DNA from: Bacillus sp. CHD6a
GTDB lineage: Bacteria; Bacillota; Bacilli; Bacillales; Bacillaceae_I
Length of the DNA: 64,000 nt
Assembly (NCBI RefSeq): GCF_001293645.1
Contig: NZ_LBMD01000010.1
Location: 1 to 64,000, forward strand
Direction: 5' to 3'
Within the stretch, counting starts at the first letter, position 1. Each line of letters opens with the position of its first letter. A program made the position numbers and the translations under genes. This document shows, piece by piece, positions 9,027 to 18,920 of this stretch. A model generated the notes under the pieces. That model saw only the letters and a program-made list of their open reading frames with translations, was not told where the DNA came from and did not search any database.

Positions 9027-9061
9027 GTGGGTAGACTAGCATTGCAATTTAGTCTACCCAC
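9027..9061 (-). promoter_or_regulatory. Intercistronic hairpin between mdxE and mdxF
   Basis: GTGGGTAGACTA (9027-9038) pairs perfectly with TAGTCTACCCAC (9050-9061). No T run follows, so it is more likely an mRNA-stabilising or partial attenuating hairpin than a full terminator. Such elements raise binding-protein output relative to permeases in many ABC operons. Confidence 0.7.
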
Positions 9062-9080
9062 CAGGTTTAATCGTTAGTAA

Positions 9081-10364
9081 TTATTCAGCTCCACTAGCTG
9101 CAATATTATCTTCGATTGTTTTTACTGCTTCTTCTAATACTTCACCAACATCGTCGCCGTTAGCGATGAATTGAAGAGCGCTACCCATTGGATCCCAAAC
9201 TTGTTGCATTTGTGGAATGTTTGGCATTGGCTCACCGTATTGAGTTTGCTCAGCGAATGCACCGATGATTTCATCGTTAGCAATCACGTCGCTATCTAAA
9301 GCTTCTTGAAGTGCAGGCATTTCACCAGCAAGTTCATAGTATTTCATTGCATTGTCATAGTTAGTAATGAACTTCATTAAGTCGATTGCCCACTCTTGGT
9401 TTTCAGAGTAAGAACTTAACATCCAAGCTTTTACACCAACGAAAGATTTTGGAACGTCACCATTTTCAAGCTTAGGCAGTGTAGCTGTACCTAATTTGTC
9501 TCCTAAAGCTTCTTTGTAAGTAGCGATGTTCCATGGACCTGTAAGAACAGTAGCAACTTTACCTTCTGTGAACAAACCACTCATGATGTCGCCGTTGATT
9601 TCTTTAGGAATGTATCCGTTGTTGAACCAAGATTGAACAAGTTCTCCACCTTCTACAGCGCCTTCGTTAGCAAGTCCGATGTCTTTAGCGTCGAAACCAG
9701 ATCCATCGTTGTTGAAAACATAACCGCCATTACCAGCAAAGAAAGGATAGATGAAATAGAAGTTAGTTGCTTCCATTAAGAATCCATATTTATCTTGACC
9801 AGCGTCAGTTTGCTCTTTCGCAACTGTCATTAGGCCTTCCATTGTTGCGATTTCTTCTGCAGAAACAAGATCTTTATTGTAGAACATACCGTAAGTTTCA
9901 ATTACTTGAGGTACTCCATAAGTTTCACCATCAACTGTTACAGCATTTATTGCAGTTTCACTGTAAAGAGAAGCATCTTCTCCTAAGTCGATTGGATCTG
10001 CTAGACCACGAAGAACGATGTCACCAAGACGATCATGTGGACCAAAGAATACGTCTGGACCGTTACCAGCTGGACCGTCAAGAGCAAGTGCTTCTACTTG
10101 ATCTAACATAGAAATAGCTGTAGTTTCTACTTCAATACCAGTTTCTTCTTTATAAGCTGCAAAAATTTCATCTAATGCTGCTCTTTGTTTCTCATCATCG
10201 TTAACCCAAACTGTTAACTTTTCAGGCTTGTCTTTACCCTCAGTTGTAGTGCCTTCGCCTTCTGCTGAACCAGCGTTGTTACCTGTGTCACGTTGTGGAC
10301 CACAAGCTGCAAGTACGCCTAGTGTAAGGACAGCAATCATAAGCATTGCAAAAAACTTTTTCAT
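9081..10364 (-). CDS. mdxE: Maltodextrin-binding lipoprotein MdxE
   Basis: The true start is ATG 10364 with GGAGGGG just upstream; the reading frame stays open for 37 more codons but those run over the operator region. The 427-aa product has a lipoprotein signal (KKFFAMLMIAV, lipobox LAAC with Cys21), a Gly/Thr/Glu-rich linker and a family 1 solute-binding fold (LTVWVNDDEKQ; GTATLPKLENG; VGVKAWMLSS). It captures maltodextrins outside the membrane and delivers them to MdxF/MdxG. It is the first gene of the operon behind a good SigA promoter and three LacI-type operators. Confidence 0.92.
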   Translation of the reverse strand: MKKFFAMLMIAVLTLGVLAACGPQRDTGNNAGSAEGEGTTTEGKDKPEKLTVWVNDDEKQRAALDEIFAAYKEETGIEVETTAISMLDQVEALALDGPAGNGPDVFFGPHDRLGDIVLRGLADPIDLGEDASLYSETAINAVTVDGETYGVPQVIETYGMFYNKDLVSAEEIATMEGLMTVAKEQTDAGQDKYGFLMEATNFYFIYPFFAGNGGYVFNNDGSGFDAKDIGLANEGAVEGGELVQSWFNNGYIPKEINGDIMSGLFTEGKVATVLTGPWNIATYKEALGDKLGTATLPKLENGDVPKSFVGVKAWMLSSYSENQEWAIDLMKFITNYDNAMKYYELAGEMPALQEALDSDVIANDEIIGAFAEQTQYGEPMPNIPQMQQVWDPMGSALQFIANGDDVGEVLEEAVKTIEDNIAASGAE

Positions 10365-10403
10365 TTTGACCCCTCCGTCATTTTGAATAATCTTTCTACT
10401 AAG

Positions 10404-10473
10404 ATGCACAAACGATTGCATTAATGTAAGCGAAAACATATAACGCTTACATTTTTCATGAAAACGATTGCAC
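10404..10473 (-). promoter_or_regulatory. Cluster of three MalR/cre-like operators in the mdxE leader
   Basis: Three LacI-type half-palindromic sites lie downstream of the mdxE -10 box: ATGCACAAACGATTGCAT (10404-10421); a long dyad with arms ATGTAAGCG and CGCTTACAT (10424-10452); and ATGAAAACGATTGCAC (10458-10473). All share the AACG/GCGATTGCA-like core found again at 10767. Roadblock repression by MalR and/or CcpA is inferred. Confidence 0.7.
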
Positions 10474-10487
10474 AACTTTCACTTTTT

Positions 10488-10515
10488 ATTATACATGTAT
10501 TCACCCAATTGACAA
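10488..10515 (-). promoter_or_regulatory. SigA-type promoter of mdxE
   Basis: On the minus strand TTGTCA (10510-10515), a 16-bp spacer and a perfect TATAAT (10488-10493). The operators follow immediately downstream. Confidence 0.75.
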
Positions 10516-10701
10516 CCTGTTTTTTTAAAAAAACTTTAATATGTTGATAGATTAGGATACTACTTAAACAATATTAAACTCATAAACCATTGGTATATAT
10601 GCATTTATAGAGTTTTTTCCCTTGCTTTTTCATTGTGTGTTTTTTAACCTTGCCTTTCGTACTCCTTTGAGCTTTCTCTTTTCATTGACATTCCATCTTT
10701 T

Positions 10702-12573
<1,872 letters not shown>

Positions 12574-12591
12574 TTAACAGAGTAAAATTGG

Positions 12592-12627
12592 AGATGCCCG
12601 CTAAGGAAATTAGCGGGCATCTTTTTC
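12592..12627 (+). terminator. Terminator of the neopullulanase gene
   Basis: Perfect 13-bp stem AGATGCCCGCTAA (12592-12604) with its complement at 12610-12622, followed by a T run. Confidence 0.9.
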
Positions 12628-12656
12628 TATATTAGCGGATTTACTGGCTTAAATAA

Positions 12657-12770
12657 TTCTATTAGACATTTGACGGGGCTTCTTCCAGCATTTGGGCTTT
12701 TAGAACCCTTCTATTAGACTTTTCACAGTGGTCCTTCCAGCGTTCCGGCTTATCGCACGATTCTTTCCAA
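12657..12770. repeat. 52-bp tandem array 3, about two units
   Basis: TCTATTAGAC starts one unit at 12658 and recurs 52 bp later at 12710. Unit bodies share CTTCCAGC and a TTSSGGCTT core (CATTTGGGCTTT and CGTTCCGGCTTA). A third, decayed unit may begin near 12762. The core and the 52-bp step match arrays 1 and 2, so this looks like a small or eroded member of the same family. It fills the convergent gap between the neopullulanase gene and yisR. Confidence 0.7.
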
Positions 12771-12801
12771 ACAACTAATCTAAAACAACCCACTTCAAAT
12801 T

Positions 12802-13674
12802 TCACTTCCGATGAACCAATCGCCGGTATTCCATCGGCGTCGTTCCCTCCACCTTTTTAAACAATTTAGAAAAATATGTGACATCGTCAATTCCCACATC
12901 ACGGGAAATGGCAGATACCTTATATTCCGTTTCCGCCAAAAGCTTTTTCGCATGATGCATCCGGTAATGCGTTAAATATTGCATCGGACTAATTCCAATC
13001 GTTTTCTGCATGCAACGAGTCAAATAATCCGAATGAAAATTCAACTCTTCTTTTAAAACACTCATATTTATAGGACTTTTATAGTTTTCCTGAATGTATT
13101 TCATAGCACTCTCACACACCTTTTCGGTCGCACTGGGAATGGAGAATGCCTCCTTTTGCAACTGAACGATGAACTCAGAGAATTGAATTTGTTGCTTCAG
13201 ATAATCATCTGGAACATGGGCATCCCCGTCTCTTGTAGTAAGAAGCGTTTCCAACTGTTGTTCGACAATCTCCCTTCTTTTCACTTCACCCCACTGCGGG
13301 ATATGAAACTGATAATAGCCTACTTCAGTAAATGTTGGTTCTTTTCTGTACACAAAGGACCAATCCAGTTCCTTATCCTCTACCATCTGATAATCATTTC
13401 TCGGGATAACAAAATGCAACCAGAAATAGTCTGTTTGTTCTGAGCAATCCGCATATCCTTCATGTCTTTCTCCCGGAACCAAAATGACATATTGTCCTTC
13501 TTTTACAACAAACCTATTGTCCCCTTCTTGCATAAACAAGGTACCTTTTTTAACATACAAAAGGTCGAAAACGGTAAACACTCTGGAGAAATGTCGTTCC
13601 CCTTTATTAAACGTATATTCTCCTCCCCTAATAAAAGTGGGAAAAGGGGGGATGGACATTGCAATCATTGACAT
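12802..13674 (-). CDS. yisR: AraC-family transcriptional regulator (YisR-like)
   Basis: A 290-aa protein with an N-terminal cupin-type sensor region (about residues 20-100; YVILVPGERHEGYADC) and a C-terminal AraC/XylS DNA-binding domain (about 185-288) with two helix-turn-helices, ending in VGIDDVTYFSKLFKKVEGTTPMEYR after a line break of a few residues within the second helix. GAGGTG precedes ATG 13674 by 6 nt. It is divergent from the MATE gene, the yisR-yisQ arrangement of B. subtilis. By analogy with sugar-responsive AraC proteins it may sense a carbohydrate. The target is not known; the divergent MATE gene is the first candidate. Confidence 0.82.
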   Translation of the reverse strand: MSMIAMSIPPFPTFIRGGEYTFNKGERHFSRVFTVFDLLYVKKGTLFMQEGDNRFVVKEGQYVILVPGERHEGYADCSEQTDYFWLHFVIPRNDYQMVEDKELDWSFVYRKEPTFTEVGYYQFHIPQWGEVKRREIVEQQLETLLTTRDGDAHVPDDYLKQQIQFSEFIVQLQKEAFSIPSATEKVCESAMKYIQENYKSPINMSVLKEELNFHSDYLTRCMQKTIGISPMQYLTHYRMHHAKKLLAETEYKVSAISRDVGIDDVTYFSKLFKKVEGTTPMEYRRLVHRK

Positions 13675-13793
13675 TCCTTACACCTCAAGTCGTAAAATTC
13701 CAATAAGTATCGAAATCATCTCTTTCTATTATAATAAAATCCGTTTAAACTAGGAATGGTTTTATGTCGGAATCATCAAAAGGAGTAACCATT

Positions 13794-15146
13794 ATGAAAG
13801 ATACAAATACAAAGAAACTCACCCTTTTTGCTTTAACATGGCCTATTTTTATTGAAGTTCTTCTACACATGTTAATGGGAAATGCAGATATTTTAATGTT
13901 AAGTCAGTATTCAGATGATTCTGTGGCAGCTGTCGGTGTTGCCAATCAAATTTTGTTTATGTTAATTGTGATGTTTGGTTTCATTGCGACTGGTACGACA
14001 ATTCTGGTCGCACAGTACCTAGGATCAAAAAATAGAGAACTCGCAGCAGAAGTTACGGTTGTCTCGATCGGAGCAAACCTTATTTTCAGTGTAGCGATCA
14101 GTATTTTAGTATTCCTTTTTTCTTCCAAGCTTTTATTATTGATGGACCTTCCTCCTGAACTATTAACAGAGGCTGATTCTTATTTGAAATTGGTGGGAAT
14201 CTTCTCATTTGTTCAGGCTCTGGTCATTACAATGGGAGCTACAATCAGAAGTTACGGGTTTACTAGAGATGCCATGTATGTGACCATCGGGATGAATATT
14301 ATCAATGTTATCGGAAACTACTTATTTATCTTCGGGCCGTTTGGCATTCCTGTCCTAGGTGTGGATGGAGTAGCATTATCTACTGTAACCAGCCGGGGAT
14401 TGGGGTTAATCGTCATTACTCTTCTTCTTTTTAAGAGAATAAAAGAACCACTGCCATTTAAGAAAATGTTCCGCCTCCCTGTAAGTCATTTGAAAAATTT
14501 ATTAAAGATTGGTATCCCGTCAGCTGGAGAACATCTATCCTATAATACTTCTCAAATTGTCATCACCTATTTTATTGTCATGATAGGTACAGAAGCATTA
14601 ACGACTAAGGTGTACGCGCAAAGTTTAATGATGTTTATATTCTTATTCAGTGTTGCTATTAGTCAAGGTACTCAAATAATGATTGGTCATCAGATTGGGG
14701 CGGGAAAAGTCGAGGAGGCGTATAAGCGCTGTTTAAAAAGCTTGCGTCTAGCCATTTTGATTTCCATCTTGACTGCCATTCCCATTGCATTTTTTTCTGA
14801 TACACTTTTGGGGTTCTTTACAGATAACCCGGATATTATCGCTCTTGGTGGTACGCTGATTTTATTTACCGTGATCTTGGAGCCAGGGCGTTCATTCAAT
14901 TTGGTTGTAATAAATGCTTTGCGTGCAGCTGGTGATGTCAGGTTCCCTGTTTATATTGGAATTTTGTCGATGTGGGGTGTTAGTGTTACTGTTTCCTATG
15001 TGTTAGGAATTCATTTTGGTCTTGGTTTAGTCGGTGTGTGGATTGCGATGATTTTAGATGAGTGGTTACGTGGAATTATTATGCTGTACCGCTGGCGTTC
15101 CCGTATTTGGGTAAACAAATCATTTGTACATGAAAAAGCATCATAG
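13794..15146 (+). CDS. yisQ: MATE-family multidrug/sodium antiporter (YisQ-like)
   Basis: The likely start is ATG 13794 behind AAAGGAG (8-nt spacing); the frame is open from 13764 without a ribosome site. The 450-aa product has about 12 hydrophobic helices in two homologous halves, the MATE pattern, with LTWPIFIEVLLHMLMGNADI in helix 1 and the equivalent KIGIPSAGEHLSYNTSQI at the start of half two. The family exports cationic drugs or dyes against Na+ or H+. It sits where yisQ lies in B. subtilis. The transcript probably runs through dispersed repeat copy A to the terminator at 15403. Confidence 0.88.
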   Translation: MKDTNTKKLTLFALTWPIFIEVLLHMLMGNADILMLSQYSDDSVAAVGVANQILFMLIVMFGFIATGTTILVAQYLGSKNRELAAEVTVVSIGANLIFSVAISILVFLFSSKLLLLMDLPPELLTEADSYLKLVGIFSFVQALVITMGATIRSYGFTRDAMYVTIGMNIINVIGNYLFIFGPFGIPVLGVDGVALSTVTSRGLGLIVITLLLFKRIKEPLPFKKMFRLPVSHLKNLLKIGIPSAGEHLSYNTSQIVITYFIVMIGTEALTTKVYAQSLMMFIFLFSVAISQGTQIMIGHQIGAGKVEEAYKRCLKSLRLAILISILTAIPIAFFSDTLLGFFTDNPDIIALGGTLILFTVILEPGRSFNLVVINALRAAGDVRFPVYIGILSMWGVSVTVSYVLGIHFGLGLVGVWIAMILDEWLRGIIMLYRWRSRIWVNKSFVHEKAS

Positions 15147-15186
15147 AGTTTTCTTTATTAGAGTTTATGGGTAATTGGTTAACTCT

Positions 15187-15314
15187 GCTGTTCCTTTCCG
15201 CAAATGGCTTCGCTTTCCGCGGGACGGTGCTTGAGCCTCCTCACAACGCTTCAGGGGTCTCAACCAACCGTTTCTCCCCCGTTGAAGTCTCCGCCATTTG
15301 CTCCAATCCACAGC
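15187..15314. repeat. Dispersed structured repeat, copy A (128 bp)
   Basis: It starts GCTGTTCCTTTCCGCAAATG and ends GCCATTTGCTCCAATCCACAGC-like, so the ends are imperfect inverted repeats. An inner stem pairs GCTTGAG with CTCAACC. GC content is far above the flanks. It lies in the 3' untranslated part of the MATE transcript. The length of 128 bp is the same as copy B1. Confidence 0.8.
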
Positions 15315-15402
15315 TAGAAATTACTTTAAAGAAACGTAAATGGTTATTCATTAACCTTAGTTGAAAGAAATCAACAGAGTTAATAGGCTATTTCACCTCA
15401 AT

Positions 15403-15431
15403 AAAAGCCCTCCACACGGAAGGGCTTTTTT
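15403..15431 (+). terminator. Terminator after the MATE gene and repeat copy A
   Basis: AAAAGCCCTCC (15403-15413) pairs with GGAAGGGCTTTT (one bulge), followed by more T. Confidence 0.8.
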
Positions 15432-15458
15432 GCTTATGTAAGAATTCCTTACAAACTA

Positions 15459-15473
15459 GTAAGCGCTTTCGAC
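15459..15473 (+). promoter_or_regulatory. Possible cre (CcpA) site upstream of glnK
   Basis: GTAAGCGCTTTCGA contains the AAGCGCTTTC core of cre sites but its outer bases deviate. It lies about 22 bp upstream of the -35 box. Confidence 0.35.
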
Positions 15474-15494
15474 TGAATTTTTTGATAATTCCTA

Positions 15495-15523
15495 TTGCAC
15501 TCTTCATAATTATAGAATATGAT
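15495..15523 (+). promoter_or_regulatory. SigA-type promoter of glnK-amtB
   Basis: TTGCAC (15495-15500), 17-bp spacer, TATGAT (15518-15523). Confidence 0.6.
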
Positions 15524-15541
15524 ATAAAACATAACTACTGA

Positions 15542-15558
15542 TGTTAGGAAATATAACA
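15542..15558 (+). promoter_or_regulatory. TnrA/GlnR box in the glnK leader
   Basis: TGTTAGGAAATATAACA fits the TGTNAN7TNACA pattern shared by TnrA and GlnR, with one mismatch to the fuller TnrA consensus. It ends 22 bp before the glnK ATG and lies downstream of the only promoter recognised here. Confidence 0.75.
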
Positions 15559-15580
15559 TTTAATTAAAGGGGCGATAAAA

Positions 15581-15922
15581 ATGAAAAAAGTGGAAGCCAT
15601 TATTAGACCGGAAACATTTCGTGCTCTTCGTGAAAAATTAGAAGAAGTGGGAATAAACGGCTTAACTGTTTCTGAAGTAGCAGGTTGTGGCCAGCAAAAA
15701 GGACAGCAAGGCCTTTTTAGGGGAAATACTTTCGAAATTAAACTACTGCCTAAGGTAAAGGTGGAAATGGTAGTGGAATCGGAATTTGTGGATGAAATTG
15801 TACAAATAATTCAGGAAACATGCTCAAGCAATACGGTTGGTGATGGGAAGATTTTTATCTATCCGATTGAAGATGCCATTCGAATTCGCACAGGAGAAAG
15901 CGGAAAGCTAGCCATTATATAA
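15581..15922 (+). CDS. glnK: PII nitrogen-regulatory protein GlnK (NrgB-like)
   Basis: The 113-aa length and layout match PII signal proteins: MKKVEAIIRPETFRALREKL at the start, a T-loop region (about residues 37-55), a B-loop-like stretch and the C-terminal GDGKIFIYPIEDAIRIRTGE. The T-loop has QQKGQQGLFRG in place of the classical YRGAEY, so the Tyr that enteric bacteria uridylylate is absent, as in Bacillus. PII traps AmtB at high nitrogen. It is the first gene of a two-gene operon with amtB, 24 bp apart. AAAGGGG precedes the start. Confidence 0.93.
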   Translation: MKKVEAIIRPETFRALREKLEEVGINGLTVSEVAGCGQQKGQQGLFRGNTFEIKLLPKVKVEMVVESEFVDEIVQIIQETCSSNTVGDGKIFIYPIEDAIRIRTGESGKLAII

Positions 15923-15946
15923 ACACAAAAAGAAAGGATGATAAAC

Positions 15947-17326
15947 ATGAAGAAAAAAATTGGATTACTTTTAACAGGCGGATTATTGTTCGGATCCACA
16001 GCCCATGCTCAAGCACCTACGGTTGAAGGGTTAAGCGTCTCTCTTGATATGGTTTGGATTATGGTTGCTGCTCTTTTAGTATTTTTTATGCACGCAGGGT
16101 TTGCGATGGTCGAATCCGGCTTTACGCGTTCTAAAAATGCTTTGAATATCTTAATGAAAAACTTCCTCACAATTTCCATTGCATCTGTTCTCTATCTCGC
16201 AATAGGTTACGCACTTATGTTTGGTAGTTCCATTGCTGGATTCACCGGACTTGACGGATTTTTTCTTACTGGACATGAAGATCAAATAGGATTCTTCGTA
16301 TTCCAAGCAATGTTTGCAGCAACATGTGCCACTATTATTTCCGGGGCAGTTGCAGAAAGGATGAAGCTATCAAGTTATATTTTATTGACAGTAGCTATGA
16401 CAGCCATTATTTATCCGATTGTTGGGCATTGGGTATGGGGTGGCGGATGGTTGTCCGAACTAGGTTTTACTGATTTTGCTGGTTCTACTGTTGTCCATCT
16501 CACTGGTGCTCTAGGGGCAATTGTAGCGGTGAAATTCTTAGGTGCACGTCTTGGAAAATATTCTAATGGCAAAGTAAATGTCATCTCTGGTCATAACATT
16601 CCTCTTGGGGCACTGGGTGTTTTCATTTTATGGTTTGGGTGGTTTGGATTTAACGGAGGCAGCACCTTAGCTGCAGATCCGTCGCTTATTCCACATGTCA
16701 TTACAACCACTTTATTATCAGCATCTGCAGGTGTTTTGGCATCTGCGTTCTACACACAATTCCGATATCAGCGCATTGATGCTTCTTTAACGCTAAATGG
16801 CGCTTTAGCTGGATTAGTTGGAATTACAGCAGGAACGGGAGATGTATCTCCAATTGGAGCGATTATCATAGGACTGGTTGCCGGGGTACTTTTAGTTGAA
16901 TCCGTTACCTTTATTGATCGTAAAGCAAAGATAGATGATCCAGTCGGCGCTATTGCAGTTCATGGAGTTTGTGGAGTTTGGGGTACACTTGCAGTCGGTT
17001 TATTCTCTACTTCAACGGGATTATTTTATGGCGGTGGAATTTCACAGTTGGGTATTCAAGCGATTGGCGTACTGGCTGTTACGGCTTGGACAATCGGTTC
17101 AGTCGGATTATTCTTGTTTATTGTTACCCGTTTTTCAAGCATTCGTGTTACGAAGGAAGAAGAGATCTCCGGGCTTGATTTTGCAGAGCATGGTTCTTCT
17201 GCTTATGAACTTCGAGAGTCGGTCTTTTCTGATAACAGTTCGGCACCGGAATTTGGCACAGGTTTAGTTCATCGCCTGAACAATTTAGGCGGTTCAACGC
17301 AAAAACCTAAAGCTAAGGGAGTTTAA
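15947..17326 (+). CDS. amtB: Ammonium transporter AmtB (NrgA-like)
   Basis: The best start is ATG 15947 (GAAAGGA 8 nt upstream); an ATG at 15938 overlaps that site. The 459-aa product has a signal-like first segment (KKKIGLLLTGG ... AHAQA), then 11 helices. Channel residues can be recognised: FFMHAGFAMVESGFTRSKNA, FFVFQAMFAATCATIISGA, the first pore His in STVVHLTGALGA and the second in GAIAVHGVCGVWGT. The hydrophilic C-terminal tail contacts GlnK in this family. A terminator follows at 17364. Confidence 0.95.
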   Translation: MKKKIGLLLTGGLLFGSTAHAQAPTVEGLSVSLDMVWIMVAALLVFFMHAGFAMVESGFTRSKNALNILMKNFLTISIASVLYLAIGYALMFGSSIAGFTGLDGFFLTGHEDQIGFFVFQAMFAATCATIISGAVAERMKLSSYILLTVAMTAIIYPIVGHWVWGGGWLSELGFTDFAGSTVVHLTGALGAIVAVKFLGARLGKYSNGKVNVISGHNIPLGALGVFILWFGWFGFNGGSTLAADPSLIPHVITTTLLSASAGVLASAFYTQFRYQRIDASLTLNGALAGLVGITAGTGDVSPIGAIIIGLVAGVLLVESVTFIDRKAKIDDPVGAIAVHGVCGVWGTLAVGLFSTSTGLFYGGGISQLGIQAIGVLAVTAWTIGSVGLFLFIVTRFSSIRVTKEEEISGLDFAEHGSSAYELRESVFSDNSSAPEFGTGLVHRLNNLGGSTQKPKAKGV

Positions 17327-17363
17327 ACTGATTGCCCTTCGTCTACTATGATAAATAACAAAA

Positions 17364-17402
17364 AAAAGCGATTCGTGGCTAAGCCCATTGAATCGCTTTT
17401 TA
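17364..17402 (+). terminator. Terminator of glnK-amtB
   Basis: AAAAGCGATTC (17364-17374) pairs with GAATCGCTTTT (17390-17400), then T. Confidence 0.85.
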
Positions 17403-17466
17403 CTGTATACAAAACATATACATTCATTAAACTATAATGCTATAATTTCTCCTAGAGGTGATATTT

Positions 17467-18258
17467 TTGAAGATTAGCATGTGGGAAAAGATGATTGTAC
17501 GCTTCTTTATCGTTTGGTACATATGTGGGGTCGTGTTATTGACTTTTGACCTTTTGCCTCCTTGGTTGGAATGGGCGAATGTGGTCTTTCTAGTAACTGC
17601 CGGAACTCTTGGGGCCATTTATTTTATTAAAAATTACCGTGTGATCGGGATTTTCTTTACATTACTCGTCTTTTTTGTAGCCATGGCTGCTGAGCATTTT
17701 GGAGTGAAATATGGAGTTTTGTTTGGCGACTATTACTATAATTCCTATTTTGGGCCAAAGTTATTTGATGTCCCCATTACCATTGGATTTGCTTGGGTTT
17801 TGGTCATTTCGACTTCGCATGTAATGGCAAATAGGGTATTTCCAACTGCCTCAATGTTTGTAAAAGCTATAATTGCTTCTTTTGCAACGGTGGTATTGGA
17901 TTTAATTATTGATCCTGTCGCCTATATCGCAAAAGAATATTGGATTTGGGAAGAAACAAGCTTTTATTACAACATTCCTATGTTTAACTTTTACAGTTGG
18001 TTCGGACTTTCCTTTCTCTTCCACTTGGTCATCCTATTTCTTTCGAAAAATATTTCTTCACAGGAAAATCGATACTGGGAAAAGAATATGTATGTATTGT
18101 ACGGTTTAATGATTGCGATGTTCTGTATGATCGCCATAACTGCAAAGCTTTATCTGGCTTTGACTGTAACAATAATTCCAACTCTATTATTATATTTAGC
18201 TACCCTGAAATCAAAGGAGCTCCTACATGATTCCAGCAAAAAAAAGCAAAGTGTTTGA
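17467..18258 (+). CDS. DUF422 / CruF-like carotenoid biosynthesis membrane protein
   Basis: AGAGGTGAT sits 6-7 nt before TTG 17467, which I take as the start (263 aa); ATG 17479 is an alternative. About seven hydrophobic helices. The block MAAEHFGVKYGVLFGDYYY and later LIIDPVAYIAKEYWIWEE are hallmarks of the DUF422 family, which includes the C50 carotenoid hydratase CruF. It opens a four-gene operon (overlaps the next gene by 32 bp) with acyltransferase, glycosyltransferase and desaturase genes. A hydratase role on the carotenoid end group is inferred from family and context; the chemistry in C30 producers is not clear to me. Confidence 0.75.
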   Translation: MKISMWEKMIVRFFIVWYICGVVLLTFDLLPPWLEWANVVFLVTAGTLGAIYFIKNYRVIGIFFTLLVFFVAMAAEHFGVKYGVLFGDYYYNSYFGPKLFDVPITIGFAWVLVISTSHVMANRVFPTASMFVKAIIASFATVVLDLIIDPVAYIAKEYWIWEETSFYYNIPMFNFYSWFGLSFLFHLVILFLSKNISSQENRYWEKNMYVLYGLMIAMFCMIAITAKLYLALTVTIIPTLLLYLATLKSKELLHDSSKKKQSV

Positions 18259-18892
18259 TTATTTTTTTCATCAGTTTAATAAGCGTTTTCTGCGTTTTCA
18301 TTTTAAAGGAGTTTATTTTGCTAAAGGGGAACATGTAAAGCTCCCCCCTTCCCCTGCCTTGTTCATCGTCAATCACAGTACATGGTGGGACGCACTGGTA
18401 GTTTTTCATTTGAATCAAGTTATCATTAAACAAGAGAGCTATGTGATGATGCATGAAAAAGGAATTAGAGAGTTCCCCTTCTTTCGTAAGATTGGTGCAT
18501 TTTCCGTCAACAGAGACAATCCTAAGGACATTGTACGCTCGATGAAGTATGCAAAAGAAAGATTAAATGATAAAAAAACATTGTGGCTGTTTCCCCAAGG
18601 AGATGAGCGACACCTTGAGATCCGTCCACTCGGTTTCTTGCCAGGAACCATGCACATCACAAAGAATACAGATATTCCGATAGTCCCTGTATCTCTTTAC
18701 TATACGTTTACTGGGGAACGTAAACCTGAAGTTTATATTAAACTAGATGAACCTATCTTCTACTCTCAACTGCAGGGTGGTTCTTCAAAAGAGAAAAACC
18801 GTTCATTAGAGAACCACTATACCCTTCTGCTTGATAAAGTGAAGCAGGATGTCATAGAACAAAGAACAAGCCATTTTCAATCTTTACTATAA
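18227..18892 (+). CDS. PlsC-like acyltransferase of the carotenoid operon
   Basis: The 221-aa protein carries the lysophosphatidate-acyltransferase signature: NHSTWWD (HX4D, about residues 49-55), the block FFRKIGAFSVNRDNP, and LWLFPQGDERH in place of the usual FPEGTRS. The start overlaps the DUF422 gene by 32 bp with GGAGCTCCT nearby. In staphyloxanthin-type pathways an acyltransferase esterifies the carotenoid glucoside; this gene could do the same, though it belongs to the PlsC family and not to the CrtO type. It lies directly before the glycosyltransferase gene, which supports a tailoring role. Confidence 0.75.
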   Translation: MIPAKKSKVFDYFFHQFNKRFLRFHFKGVYFAKGEHVKLPPSPALFIVNHSTWWDALVVFHLNQVIIKQESYVMMHEKGIREFPFFRKIGAFSVNRDNPKDIVRSMKYAKERLNDKKTLWLFPQGDERHLEIRPLGFLPGTMHITKNTDIPIVPVSLYYTFTGERKPEVYIKLDEPIFYSQLQGGSSKEKNRSLENHYTLLLDKVKQDVIEQRTSHFQSLL

Positions 18893-18920
18893 TAACGGAA
18901 TTTGAAGGAGGAAAACAGTT

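Noticed and set aside
10365-10475. N-terminal extension of MdxE by 37 residues
   Set aside because: It would run through the operators, has no ribosome site, and would hide the lipoprotein signal that begins at ATG 10364.
15187-15364. Short ORFs inside the dispersed repeat copies (for example 15167-15364 and 49426-49761)
   Set aside because: They arise from high GC content within the repeat, are not conserved in frame between copies and lack ribosome sites.
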